From Azolla caroliniana (taxonomy: Eukaryota > Polypodiophyta), in the NCBI GenBank assembly GCA_043228905.1, contig JBHGNT010000001.1:1984001-2048000 (forward strand): DNA of 64,000 nucleotides. Direction: 5' to 3'. Of this stretch, positions 46,856-58,256 are shown one piece after another (the stretch's first letter is position 1; every line of letters starts with the position of its first letter). Position numbers and translations under genes: made by a program. The notes beneath the pieces were generated by a model. That model had not been told where the DNA came from, did no database searches, and saw nothing but the letters and a program-made list of their open reading frames with translations.

Positions 46856-46867
46856 CCCCCCCCCCCC
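46812..46867. repeat. (CT)n followed by poly(C)
   Basis: About 20 CT units run into 15 C. In the parent spacer (about 42285) only a short CTCTCTC is present, so this tract expanded after duplication. Confidence 0.9.
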
Positions 46868-46926
46868 ATAATCGGATGAGAATCAAGCAAAAAGGTCCCA
46901 AAGATGAATAAAACCAAAAGTTTGTG

Positions 46927-47455
46927 TTTTATTTTGGATGCAAGATATGGAAAAATGGTTTGGAAGATGGGGATGCAACACACTTGCTTCATGATACATC
47001 ACTAGATTCCTGTGTAAACGAGGCCTTTTTGCAATGCCAATGTATCATGACATGGGAACAATGTGGGGGCTACCACTTTACACATTAATTATATATACTA
47101 CACATGTTGCAGCAAACAACAAAACCATATTCTTTGCCAAACGAGGAAATCGTTCATATCGGTACATGTTAGAGCCTATCATGTTGTCTGCCATCTGAAC
47201 CATTGATTCCATGTGACTTATAGCTCACATGCATCGGGGGCACAGGTGATGAGAGTGGCCGACTATGCACACTTTGCCTGAACAAGTTTGAGAGTCCAGA
47301 GTATCGCACTTTAATACAATGCTCTGTGCCTTTTTTATCATATGGGACTATGCTTTCCATACATCTTTGACCAGACACAATCCGTGAACGAATTTCTCTC
47401 ACGGTGTCACAGTGTGCACATTCGATTGCAACATTCATTGGTAAAAGTTCTTGCG
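46927..47455 (+). repeat. Dispersed ~500-bp repeat, copy upstream of pseudogene 3
   Basis: Close match to 42385-42870 but retains an internal stretch near 47270 (CTTTGCCTGAACAAGTTTGAGAG) that is missing from the gene 2 copy and present at 60105, so the gene 2 copy has a deletion. Confidence 0.8.
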
Positions 47456-47688
47456 CATTGCGGGCCACTACTATCTCCAAAGACAATAATAGAATCTATG
47501 TCTCCTTTTGCTTCTTCTCTTCTTCTTTTTTCTACCTTTGCTTTTCCGCTGGCCACATTCATTTGATGAGATCTTTTCTCGGTCTCTCACCCTTTTGCTT
47601 TTGCTTTTGCTTTTGCTTTTCCGTTGGCCACATCAATGATCTTTCTCTCTGTTTTCTCCCCCATTTGCTTTTGCTTTTGCTTTTCCGC

Positions 47689-47689
<1 letters not shown>

Positions 47690-47742
<53 letters not shown>

Positions 47743-47943
47743 GTCGCAATTCGCCATGTGTCTCTGATTCCAGATTCCCTTTTCCTTCAGACAGAGATTC
47801 AATGCATATACCTTTGATGCGTCTCTGTCCTCCCCCTTCGCAGGTCCCTCGCGGCCTCAGGGCTTCCCCTGCCCTGTGGAATCAGGCCGATTGTCAGTGA
47901 ATAATGACTGCTATGTGGGCGATGCTGCAGCCTCCAGCCAACG
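47690..47943. other. (GA)n run and unrelated GC-richer filler replacing the start of gene 3
   Basis: Where gene 2 has its leader and ATG, this copy has about 24 GA units, then about 200 bases with no match elsewhere in the window, including a GC-rich CCCTCGCGGCCTCAGGGC. After it the reductase exon 1 resumes in mid-codon context (ATTCTTCTCAGTAGCGGC). It looks like filler joined at a repaired break. Confidence 0.7.
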
Positions 47944-50496
47944 ATTCTTCTCAGTAGCGGCTACAAGATGCCTGTCATCGGCCTCGGCCTGGTTTGTTAT
48001 CCAGGCATAACTGTGGTGAATCGTGATTGCCATTTTTCAAGCTTTTTTTATGGAAATTACTGCCTGTACCTCACGTATTTTGAAATATTCACGCAAATAC
48101 ACATGAATGTTTCAGTAATATTCAGTCAATCCAAGTCAGAATGTAACGCAAAGGAGCATGTTATATTAGCGTGATCACACATTTCTATATTTGCAAAGGG
48201 ATTCACCATAATCTGAAATTTTGTCCTTAATTTATACACCTCAGCTTTGTGTAATTGACTGAAAGCATGTTTTTTGTTTTCTCTTTAGCTAAATTATAAG
48301 AATGAAAAAGAGGTCGGGAACGCTCTCTCTGAGGTTTTCCGACAGGGCTTAGTCAAAACAGAGGAGTTTTTCATAACCACCAAGGTGGGTGAGTATCTTC
48401 AAAACGTATTATTCAGACATCTTTAACGCTGAGAGAATGTAGCTTATGACGAATACTGAACAATCAAAACAATTGTTCTGTTTTTATGCCATATCTTAGT
48501 TATGGAATTCAGATCATGGAAATGTTCGTGAAGCTTGCCTAGACAGTTTGAAAAAACTTCGATTTGTATTTGGTTCACTTTCCAGTTGCCACTGAGCATA
48601 CAGGTTAATGATATAACTAATACTGGTTGGTTCCTTTTATCTGACAGTTTGTGACATAAGAAAAGCAAGAAGAAAATAACCTCTCTCTCTCTCTCTCTCT
48701 CTTTTACTCTTTCCTTTTTCTAAGGGAATTGGTAATTTTTTGTCTTGGTTGAAGGTGTGGGGACAACAAGGAGTGCTATGGATAGTGAGGGGGTTCTGGA
48801 TATTGACATTACAATCTCATTGGAAATTACATGGCATGCCATGGAAGATCTAGTTACTGACGGATTAGTTCGAAGCATCGGGATTAGGTAAATATTACGT
48901 CTTTAATTAGCTTGTTGAAATTTCCAGCTTGTTCTGCTAGATTGCAAGGTAGTGAATGCATTTGCAATATTACCAGGATACCCCTCTCCCTCTAAACTTC
49001 AGAAACATAAGGGGCATTCTGGTAAATACTAAACAAGTTAGCAGTACTTTCATTGTGTAGTAGATGTATATAGGGTTATGCTTTTTCGCAAATTTTGGGT
49101 GTCTTTTGGTAGGTACCCAAAACATTTTTGAAGGTTTGCCATAGTCTATTCTGTGAGCTTAGGCAGTTGGGCTTTTTGTGTGTCACCCTTGTGTTTTTTA
49201 TGAGTTGTGTTTCACCAAAATGGTTCATTTTCAAGTAAAAAAATGTTCAAAAAGAAAGGAAATGGAAGAAGCAAAATCCAATCTCTTTTACCCTGTGCTC
49301 CAAATGTACCGAATTTTGCATTGTTAATGCAGCCCATTCTAGAAACAATACGTCAGCTACACAGGCTCACTTGAACTGTCCCCAACCGAAGAACTGATTC
49401 CTTTTGTTTGTTCTTTTGTCTTCGTTCTTTTATAGCAATTATGACCCATCTTTGACTTGAGATTGCTTGGCATACTCAAAGATCAAGCCTGCAGTGAATC
49501 AAATCGAGACACATCCTTATTTCCAGAGGGAGTGTTTGGTCAAGTTTTGTCAGAAGTATGGTGTTGTCGTGACAGCACATACTCCTCTTGGCGGTGGTGC
49601 TGCAAATATTGAGTTGTTTGGTTCTGTTTCTGCTCTTGTTAACCCTGTCATCCAGGTTTGTGTTTCTGCTATCAATTGGTTTTTTCCATTTCTGGTTGAA
49701 GATTCATTCATCCATACATAAACTTTTTATGCCTTTGTTGTATTGTTGATATATTTTCTGTATCACATCAATCATAAAAATTATTGAAGTAACAAAATAC
49801 TATATTCATAACATTTTGGAAATTTGATATGTGATAAACTCAGAGAACATTTTTTCCCTCAAATAAGTATTTATGGACACACAAGAGAATGAAGTATTTC
49901 AGTTGGCCTGATTCTATTTTCTACATTGTGTATATATATGCATCCATCAGCTGTATAAGTACATTATGTATCAATGATGGTTTATAGATAGCAATGCATT
50001 TTTGGCACAATTTTTTTTACTTTCAAGGCCCATATGGATCATTGATTTTAGCTGCTGATTCTTTAATATGGCTCATGTTGATACTATATTTTGGAAAAAA
50101 TAAATGTGGATTTTAACTACTTTATAATGCCCCGAGCTTATAAATACAGATTCTTTAAATGGGCATTAATGTTTGAATCTAATCAGTCTCTACTGTTACA
50201 CAATTATGCAACTGTCTTTCTGTGTTTCAAGATTTAATATTGATACCTTGCACATGGATTTACAGAATTTGGCAAAGAAATATGGTCGAACAGCAGCACA
50301 GATTATCCTCTGTTGGGGAATTCAAAGAAAAACAGTAGTGATCCCAAAGTCGAGCCATATTGAAAGGCTTGAAGAGAACATAAAAATCTTTGATTTCGAG
50401 TTATCAAGTGAAGATATGGAGGTCATCAAACATGTTGATAAGAATTATCGCACAAATCAACCTGCCAAGTTCTGGGGCATCGATTTTTTCGCATGA
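47944..50496 (+). pseudogene. Aldo-keto reductase gene 3, pseudogene
   Basis: Six exon remnants align with gene 2: 47944-47992 (partial), 48289-48384, 48500-48603, 48755-48887, 49436-49655, 50266-50496. Lesions: exon 1 has lost its start codon and its 3' half, joined directly to intron 1; exon 2 has one extra base (96 against 95), giving an early stop; exon 3 has a net 14-base loss (104 against 118); exon 5 has TGA in place of the Arg codon in the [10 protein letters not shown] region. Exons 4 and 6 remain open and splice sites are kept, so loss is recent. No full-length enzyme can be made; a transcript remains possible. Confidence 0.92.
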
Positions 50497-51961
50497 GCGA
50501 ATAGTTTCCTATCCTCATAGGCTGTCTTCAAATGGCATTCCTTTTGTCATGGAAGAACCTTTGGTTTTTGCCTATACCTTTTGAGAAAGAAATTGAAAGG
50601 CTTCACCAGACCATGCCATTCTTGAGTGTTCCCTCGATTTCCTCTCCAAATTTGCTGTTTAATGTAATGAGTGTTTAATATGAATGATGGTTTGAACGGT
50701 TTTAGATATTGAGAAACGTTTCATAGCAAAAATCATTTGAGCTGAATGATGGTTTGAACAGTTTTAGATATTGAGAAACGTTTCATAGCGAAAATCGTTT
50801 GAGCTCTAATAATTCATTAGGCAGTAGAGCTATGCATGGTATACATATCGTACTAGCAACATTACGAGACAGGAGGTGTTTCCTTGCAACAGGTTCGTTC
50901 CTGTGTGAGATGGGCATGGCTTTGCGTGTTCAGGTAGAAGTCTGCTCCTTCCAAACACACTTGGGTGGAACTTTGTTTAGGCCTCTTAACTAAACCAGTG
51001 CAAAATAGAATAAATTGCTATCTAAAGCAGACTAGATTAAATTGTTATCTTTTTAGCCTCTGTTTTTGTCAACAAATAGGCAAAACTTAGAAAGTCTAAT
51101 ATTTGTGCTACTTAGGTCAAGTTAAATGTCATTCTGATTAATTGTTCACTGCCAATTAGAGGATTAATGCAAGATTAATCATACTTATTACCTACATCAA
51201 GCTAATATACCATTTGCAGTCATGATTGCTAGATAATTAAGCTAATGCATATTGTACATACACAGTGTGCCTTTATGCTCCAAACTTAATTAAGTGAAAA
51301 TTAGTGATCAATTTTCATTTGCGTGTGAGCTATGACCTCTTTTTGCAAATCTCTGTAAGTACATTCAGGCAATTTTGCAAATATCTGATGTATCACTTCA
51401 CATCTTTTCAGACTTTCGCAACTCCACAAGTTTCCTAGTACATAAGATCAAACAGAAATCAATCACAATGTCAACCTATGAGACTCTCCTTTTAACACGC
51501 AATCTCAGTAGTATATACATGCTGCTATCCCAAGAAACCAAAATAAGCATTTTCTACACACCTACCAACCATTTGCTGACGGAGTAAGAAATTTTGTTCC
51601 CTCTATATCAGACCATTCTTCCTGTTGCTGCTATTGCCCTCAATTTTTATGCAGTACCTAAAACTAGCAAACACAAATTATTCTCAATTCTTATGTAGAA
51701 CTCAACTGGCAAACATATATTTGCATCAAACTATTTGATGTTTTCCACCAATCCTGAACTCAAAATTCCATTTAAGAACATTACACGCTTCATTTCTACA
51801 AAGTGCTTACCTATTTTGGACGTTTTTCTACAATACAAACTTAAGTACTCAAAGCATTCAACATTGGGCACCTAGTACATGAGCAAGGGCAAAGGGCATG
51901 AAAGAGAAGCTACATTAATATTCCATGCTTCAATAGGGAAATTTAGATTTCTGTTCAAACC
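50497..51961. other. Spacer between pseudogene 3 and the CYP74 gene
   Basis: Convergent 3' flanks. A 62-bp duplication lies at 50681-50805. No gene is recognised; short frames such as 50799-50993 have no family features. Confidence 0.5.
50681..50805. repeat. 62-bp tandem duplication
   Basis: TGAATGATGGTTTGAAC(G/A)GTTTTAG and TATTGAGAAACGTTTCATAGC occur at 50681 and 50743. Genes 1 and 2 carry one copy at the same place in their 3' flanks. Confidence 0.9.
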
Positions 51962-54737
51962 CTAAGGCTTTTTTATTTTGACGGAGGTGAGGGCATGGGT
52001 AACCGAGTCGTCATTGGTGGGAGGGGCACGGGATGTGAAGGAATCATATCGGAGGAAGAAGGTGGCGAGGAAAACTTGGCCGATAAGAGGGACAAGTGAG
52101 ACACCAGGACATAACTTATTGGATGTAGAAGGTGTGGCATCAGCGGGACCATTTGCCCAAAGGACATGTGACAAGAGGGATTTTCCTTTAGGACCCACAA
52201 ATCGAGAGGCGACAAAATTTTCGGCATCTTCGCCAAATATGAATGGGTCTCGAGATGCAAATGGGAGGCAACCACCCAACATCTCCCCTTTCTTGACCTT
52301 AAATCGTGCTTCATGGGAGGATATCTCCAAATCTTCCTTTGCTATTCCGTATTGGTACGGGACTGGAGGATTCAGTCTTAGGGTCTCATATATTGCTGAT
52401 CTTATCAATTCCATCTTCATGATGGCTGTGAGTGTTAAGCCCCCTTCTTCCTTCACAGCTTCTCGCACCTCTTTGGCCATAGCTGCTTGCACATCTTCTC
52501 CGACTTGCCCCACACGGGTGACAATCCATGGCAAAAAAATGCATAGACCCCCAAAAGCATTAAACCCAACAAAGAAGGCGATTGCATGGAGGGCATCCTC
52601 TCGATCGATTCCAAACTCTTTATTGCCAATTTCGATAATATTTTCAGCATATTTGCGGTAGAATTCTATGACCTTGTTGTAAAAGTAGGCAACAAGGAAA
52701 TAGGGGAGACGGATGTTATGAAGGATGAGTTCGTCGAGGATAGGTGAGATGCCAGAACTGGCAATAGGCAAGACTTGTGGTGCCAACCATAGTTGATAAA
52801 AGGTGGGGGAGAGACCGTTGGCGATGGGGTCAAGTTGTAGAAGAGATTGAATTAATGTCTTCAAGGCTGCTTCTCCTACTTGAGCGGAGATAGTGACACC
52901 TTCACCGTTGGTGCTGGTGCTTAGGGATTTTTCCCATTCTAGTAAAGCTGTATTGGTTGCTTTTTCAGTTTCTGGGATCCATCTGGAGGCAGTGGATTTG
53001 ATGAGGGACGAAATGAAGGATTTGTGCTGTGTATGTCGTTCTTCCGAAGGGTCCAAGTATACACAAGGTCTGTAGCCCCCGAAAAAGGAAGTGCTAGGCA
53101 TGAAATTTGCTGTCAGAACATCTTTCTTGTAAACCTGCATGGTCCAAACCAGAAAACACACATGTAACTTAATTGTTTTGAGTCTATTCTCTAGTGGTAG
53201 CCTTATTTACACTGACCAAATAATTGATTGATAAAAAAGAAATTGGACTCGCCCAGGTTAAGTACTTTAATAAGCAATCAAACGCAAGAAAGCTGTTCCA
53301 GTTCTCTTTCATATATGCCTTCCTTCTTTAGTAGGGATGATGTATACATAAGGCTTAAGAAAGTGAACACTTGTAAGCTAGATGATCTTCAAGATATCGA
53401 CAACATGTTCTTGCCAATTCTAACAAGTCCAAAACATGTAGCCTTGCACTTGTTATGTGAGGCAAGATGACTCGTAGAAAATGTATATACTGCCACACAC
53501 AAGTTCTTGAATCTGAGTATCACATGCTAGAGCACTGCACAAAGCTAGATCACATTTGAGTTGACTTTCCCCTTGTTCATAATATAGACATATTCCTGTA
53601 CACATTTCTTTCTCAATTACAATGTTCAAGTAACATTCTTAAACATCAAGTCACTAATCAACTCCACATAGAATACATGAAATTTAGGTCAAATTTTAAA
53701 TCCCAGAATGTCATACGTAACTGGGCCTAGATGGTTAAGTGTGATTGGATAGGGAACCTAGTTGGATTATGTCGAGGGAGCATGAGTTTGGGGCATAGAA
53801 ATCTAGGCATATAATCAAAGAGACTACTGACAACTATCTGTCCCCATTTTGTCTATCAAGGTAGGTTTGAGTCGAGAACCGCACTATTTGCATTGATGAC
53901 CACCTGCCTCATTTTGCTGTTGCTGATATGAGAGATCAATTGTGTTATTAAATTAGATAAGTTGACATAGCCAGCAAAGGGCACATTCCTCAACAGCGTT
54001 TGACATGTCTACTAATAGTATTGTTGCAAGCAAGTATACTAGAGGTTCTAGTAGTACAAAGTTGAAAACTACATTTAGTACAAGGAAATTACAAAGCACG
54101 CCTCTCATCCCTGTGTCCTCCAATGCAAGAAGGGCAATCAACTTCATTCACACTCATAACCACAATCATCAATTTGAAATTGGACCATAGAAGAGACCAG
54201 ACATATCTTCATGCACTGCCATAATCAGTAGATGGAGGATGACAAGCATTGCACACTATGACATGAAGCGCGTTCACGACCATTTTATGATGCTTCCCTT
54301 ACCATCGTCAATACTTACAAAGAAGGTTCGAACAAAACTTGTGCCACAAACAAAGGATGAAATCTAAGGGTTTTGCAAGCAGAATTCGGTGGATTAAAAC
54401 AAACTCGCGGATTCGTGCATCTCAGGAAACAAAACCAATCAACCAAATAAGCAATTACTTTGGTGGTGTCGAAGAGGATCGGGAAGCTGCGTTGGTCAAG
54501 GAGCATGATGACGGGGTTGGATCGAAACGCGGGCGGGCTAGGCGGAACATACGTGCGGAAGACGGTGCTCTGGTAGTCTGTTCGCCGGCGTAGCCAGAAT
54601 TTAGTCTCCCCTTGGAACCAAAAGAAGTCGAGCCGGGCTTTGATGGCAGAAAATATGGGAAACCATCCGTAACTTCCTGGGACATCCCTCAAGGGGAGCT
54701 CCACTTGGACTGCAGTGGTTGGGGGAAGGGATGCCAT
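51962..54737 (-). CDS. CYP74-family fatty acid hydroperoxide-metabolising cytochrome P450 (two exons)
   Basis: CYP74 enzymes (allene oxide synthase, hydroperoxide lyase, divinyl ether synthase) rearrange lipoxygenase-made hydroperoxides without O2 or a reductase. Exons on the minus strand are 54737-54459 and 53134-51962, with a GT-AG intron in phase 0; 483 residues. Family marks: LPLRDVPGSYGWFPIFSAIK at the N-terminus, KKDVLTANFMPSTSFFGGYR with YLDPSEERH, the I-helix FVGFNAFGGLCIFLP in place of the usual P450 oxygen-binding AGxDT, ETLRLNPPVPYQYG with the ExxR, and heme ligand Cys at about 435 in STSNKLCPGV. The usual loop is NKQC(A/P)GK, so Q and K are changed. No obvious transit peptide, suggesting a non-plastid member. 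FNA rather than FNS in the I-helix argues against a classical allene oxide synthase. Exact activity is unresolved. Confidence 0.92.
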
Positions 54738-56649
54738 GCTCCAAGAACCCTAAAAGAAGAGGGAAAAAAAACCCTGCTGCAAACTCTTCCTCCTCCTCTT
54801 CTTCTTCTTCTCCTTCTCCTTCAAGACTTTTTTGATGGATCCTTAGTAAGCAACCATATACATACAGACTGGGTTGGTTCCCAAAAGGAGCCAGTCCTAT
54901 CCTTTGTAGATACATATATATATGTATATTTGTATATATGTATGTATATTTGTTTTGGATAGATATGGAGGCCTCCTCCAACCCTGGAGGCTGGAGCCTG
55001 GCTGGAGCCTGGCATCACAAACCTCCATATTTGTGAGTCCCCCATTTATGTACATACTCACACAAGATACATGCAGACATGCATACATACATACATGCAT
55101 ACAGACAGACAGACAGAGTCCCCCATTTATGTACGTACTCACACGTGAGTCGTGACACAAGATACATGTAGACATGCATGCATACATACATACAATGATA
55201 CATACATACTCAAAATAAAAGAACCAACTTTCCCGAGACATCCTTCATCCGTCCATCGGACTTTGCTCCCCATAAATAAACCTTCCTTCGCATATGAGAG
55301 AAACTTACTGTTATCGAAAGAATGGTCCAAAGCGTCCTTGCATCTTCTTCACATGTTTTACATTTTATCCCTTGCTTCTTTTGCTCATAACTTACTAACA
55401 CCTCTTGTTACGATTTCTTTAGAGATTCCTCCTAGCTTATCGATCATGGTAAAAAAAAAAAAAAAGTTATCTATATACGTTCAAGGGCATATTCACTTTT
55501 TCACTACTCCTCGCTTGCCCTTTGTACTATTGCAAAAGTAGCCCTCCCTCTTTATGACAAAGAGTTGCATATAGGCCTTTTATATCTTTCCACATGCACA
55601 TGAATCATGATATTTATCTTTGATGTCCATCCTACACTAATACTCGTGTTTGAGCTAATACTCGTGTTTGATACGAGTGTGAGTGATTTTCAAAGTTTCA
55701 TGAATGATGCCACGAGCAATAATTTGGGGGACATTCGATAATCAGGTCATGTAATAACTTCATAAGGAATCACTTTCTCTTCTTTGATGGATAAAACAAT
55801 GATTTTAAACGTGATTTGTTGTGATGTCGTTTTCAAGCTTTTTCTTTAGGAAACCCACGTGTCAAATAACAATTAAGTCATAAGCTTATTGAAAAGATAA
55901 AGGTGAAATGTACTAGACACTAACGGACATTAAAGGTGAAAGGGTACGATGGCTTTAAAAACGTTGCAATTACAAATTGTTGCAACTACCAATGTGATGA
56001 ATTGTAATATATTGTATTATACGGTATTGTTGTAAGGTTGTGGAGCCTTGAGGATTGATTATTTGGAGGGTTGTGGAGTCTTGATATTTCTACAATGCGA
56101 AGTCATTGCAAGGTCGCATGCATAGATCATGTATCGTAATCTATGATGTGTAAAAAGGGGGGTTTCCCCTCTCTTAGAAGTAAAGAAATTTGCCAAGCAT
56201 GTTGTAGGTGACAACTCAATGTGTTTCATTCACTATCTCAAATGATAGACAAATTGAGCCTAATGTTGTGGCTGAAAATATTTTTAGCTACAATGCAGAG
56301 AATCTTTCAGCTAATTCAAAGGCAATGGTATGTGTCGATTGTTCAATGGAAGATGCCAGGATTATCATCCTCAAAAGGGGTTTTGCTAGACGTTCATTAC
56401 ATATAGGATGTCCAATGTCATTCTTTTTAGCCTTTCACTCTGCTTCTCTTGTGATTTGTTAGAGATCATCATGGCTAGAGCCATTGTAATGTTTTCAGCC
56501 TAATGATTTGGTCATGTATGCAGAAGTTCTACTAATGAAGAATAATTTTTTTGGAAGAAAAATGGGAGGGGGGGCGGCTTCCCCAATATATCTCAAGTAG
56601 ATTTATGCAATCATGGAACTCCAATCCTTTATTAAAATTATGTTTCAAT
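54738..56649. other. Upstream of the CYP74 gene and intergenic
   Basis: The first roughly 250 bases include pyrimidine/purine-rich microsatellite sequence near 54785-54830 and a TA-rich stretch; the CYP74 promoter is expected here. Further on, no gene is recognised. Long frames at 54897-55541 come from CATACATA-type simple repeats. A frame at 56208-56462 has no motif. Confidence 0.45.
55035..55200. repeat. 81-bp duplication with CATA/CAGA simple repeats
   Basis: GAGTCCCCCATTTATGTAC begins at 55035 and 55116, each followed by ACTCACAC, CAAGATACATG and (CATA)n. Confidence 0.85.
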
Positions 56650-56845
56650 TGTGGTGTGCATGTGTTCCTTTGTGCCACCCTTTTAGCTCACCCTTTTTAG
56701 GATGCACATACCCATGTTGACCCACCCTTTTAGCACACCCTTTTTAGCCAAGCCAACCCAAATGGGTTCCGTTGTATCAACTATAAATTGATTAAGAAGT
56801 AAGAAGCTAAGTAGATTGGTTTTGATCTCTTATGTGCATTTCACA
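56650..56845 (+). repeat. TRIM-like element 5' LTR
   Basis: 196 bp, differing from the 3' copy at only a handful of positions, which indicates a fairly recent insertion. Contains the internal doublet CACCCTTTTAGC(T/A)CACCC. Confidence 0.85.
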
Positions 56846-57193
56846 TATTGGTGGAGATGTGGGGTACCAGTTCCCCACATCCAAGCATCCACCTCTTCCG
56901 CTTCGTAGGTAGCATCACCCTCACCACCATCACCAACACTCTTGTTAGTCTCTTGTAGTAGTATCTCTTCTATTAGCACCGCCTTAGTTCACTAGTTATG
57001 CCTCCCGATATCCACCGCTTCCTCCATCCAAGTCCTTTTTTGCGATCGTCATCTATACCTCTCTAGCACGCAAGCCTACTACACCTTCACCTCAGGCACT
57101 CTCACATTCTCACACCGCTTTTATGCCTTGCCCCACCAACTCTTCCCCCTCACCTTAGGTTGCCCACTAACTTCTTCTCCCATGAGTTTCTCC

Positions 57194-57515
57194 GATCTCC
57201 CTCCTACACGATAGTCATCCTGTCCCCCACCTCAGCCAAGTCCAGGTGGCCCTTAGTCTAGAAGAGTGATTGATCTTTCTTTGCCAAATGATCTTTTCCC
57301 TGATCCTCCTCTGACACGATAGCCCTCTTGTCCCCCACCTCAACCAAGTCCAGGTGGCCCTCAGTCCACAAGAGCGATTGATCTTCGCCGCCATATGATC
57401 TTTCCTTGATCCCCCTCCCACATGATAGCCCTCTCGTCCCCCACCTCAACAAAGTCCAGGTGGCCCTCAGTCCACAGGAGTGATTGATCTCTATTCGCCG
57501 ATTGATAGCTCGTTT
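57194..57515 (+). repeat. Three-unit ~107-bp minisatellite inside the TRIM-like element
   Basis: Units at 57194, 57302 and 57408 each contain CACGATAG (or CATGATAG), GTCCCCCACCTCA and AGTCCAGGTGGCCC, then TGATTGATCT. Minus-strand frames across it are artefacts of the repeat. Confidence 0.9.
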
Positions 57516-57848
57516 TCCGTCACTAGCGCCGTCCAACTATCAAGGCCAATAGTTCCACAGGGATGTCCTCAACGTCGTTGCAACTCAACTACGTGTCCGT
57601 AAATGTTTACATCCCCACACCATCTTCACCGAACACCTCAACAAGACCCTCAAACACGAGATGGCTACATAAATCAACCTTTTTCGAGCACTCTATGGGC
57701 ATAACCCTCGCCTCGCACTAGAATCATCCATTGATTTCCATTTGAATCCTGCCATCATATGCTCCCCCTCCTTCAACAAGCCACTGTTCTTGTTCTTGTT
57801 CATGTACCTGTCCTGTTCTTGTTCATGCCCCTCAATCTCTTGTTTCTC

Positions 57849-57860
57849 GCAGGGGGGAAA
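57849..57860 (+). promoter_or_regulatory. TRIM-like element polypurine tract
   Basis: GCAGGGGGGAAA immediately precedes the 3' LTR. Confidence 0.75.
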
Positions 57861-58056
57861 TGTGGTGTGCATGTGCTCCTTTGTGCCACCCTTTTAGCTC
57901 ACCCTTTTTAGGATGCACGTACCCAAGTTGAACCACCCTTTTAGCACACCCTTTTTAGCCAAGCCAACCCAAATGGGTTCCGTTGTATCAAATATAAATT
58001 GATTAAGAAGTAAGAAGCTAAGTAGACTGGTTTTGATCTCTTATGCGCATTTCACA
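57861..58056 (+). repeat. TRIM-like element 3' LTR
   Basis: Partner of 56650-56845, same length. Confidence 0.85.
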
Positions 58057-58256
58057 CTATAAAGTGTTGTGTTTTAATGTTGTTGCTTTTCATATTCCAC
58101 CATGAAAGTTGTTCTTGTTGTGTGCATCACTATACATGTATAAATATATGTGAACATGCATGAGTGTCAAAGTTTTCGATATGTATGGGAATGTTTTTAT
58201 AGGCTCAACTATGTGTTTGTGTACGTAGACATATATGAGTATGTGTATGTTTACTT

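Larger units (their letters stand above)
46050..47690 (+). repeat. Duplicated spacer, matching 41083-43060
   Basis: From AGCACATGAAGATGAGATAATCC onward this spacer repeats the one before gene 2: the 120-bp minisatellite, 75-bp units, dispersed repeat and (TTTTGC)n leader in the same order. It shows that genes 2 and 3 arose by tandem duplication of a unit of spacer plus gene, about 5 kb long. Confidence 0.9.
56650..58056 (+). mobile_element. Miniature LTR retrotransposon (TRIM-like)
   Basis: Two direct repeats of 196 bp each (56650-56845 and 57861-58056) start TGTGGTGTGC and end TTTCACA. The base after the first LTR leads into TGGTGGAGATG, which begins TGG as a primer site must. GCAGGGGGGAAA, directly before the second LTR, is a good polypurine tract. 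The 1015-bp interior has no gag or pol motif and holds a 107-bp minisatellite. Small LTRs and a non-coding interior fit terminal-repeat retrotransposons in miniature. Flanking pentamers (TCAAT, CTATA) do not match, so no target duplication is seen. Confidence 0.8.

Noticed and set aside
46720-46992. Minus-strand frame with an RERERE run
   Set aside because: Product of the (CT)n microsatellite and poly(C) tract.
35978-50496. A biosynthetic gene cluster joining the WRKY, reductase and CYP74 genes
   Set aside because: The families act in unrelated pathways and no shared promoter motif was seen; neighbourhood alone is not evidence.
51978-52661. 227-residue plus-strand open frame
   Set aside because: It is the antisense shadow of CYP74 exon 2, which has unmistakable family motifs on the minus strand.
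54897-55241. Cysteine/methionine-rich minus-strand frame
   Set aside because: Translation of CATACATA/CAGACAGA simple repeats; no family features.
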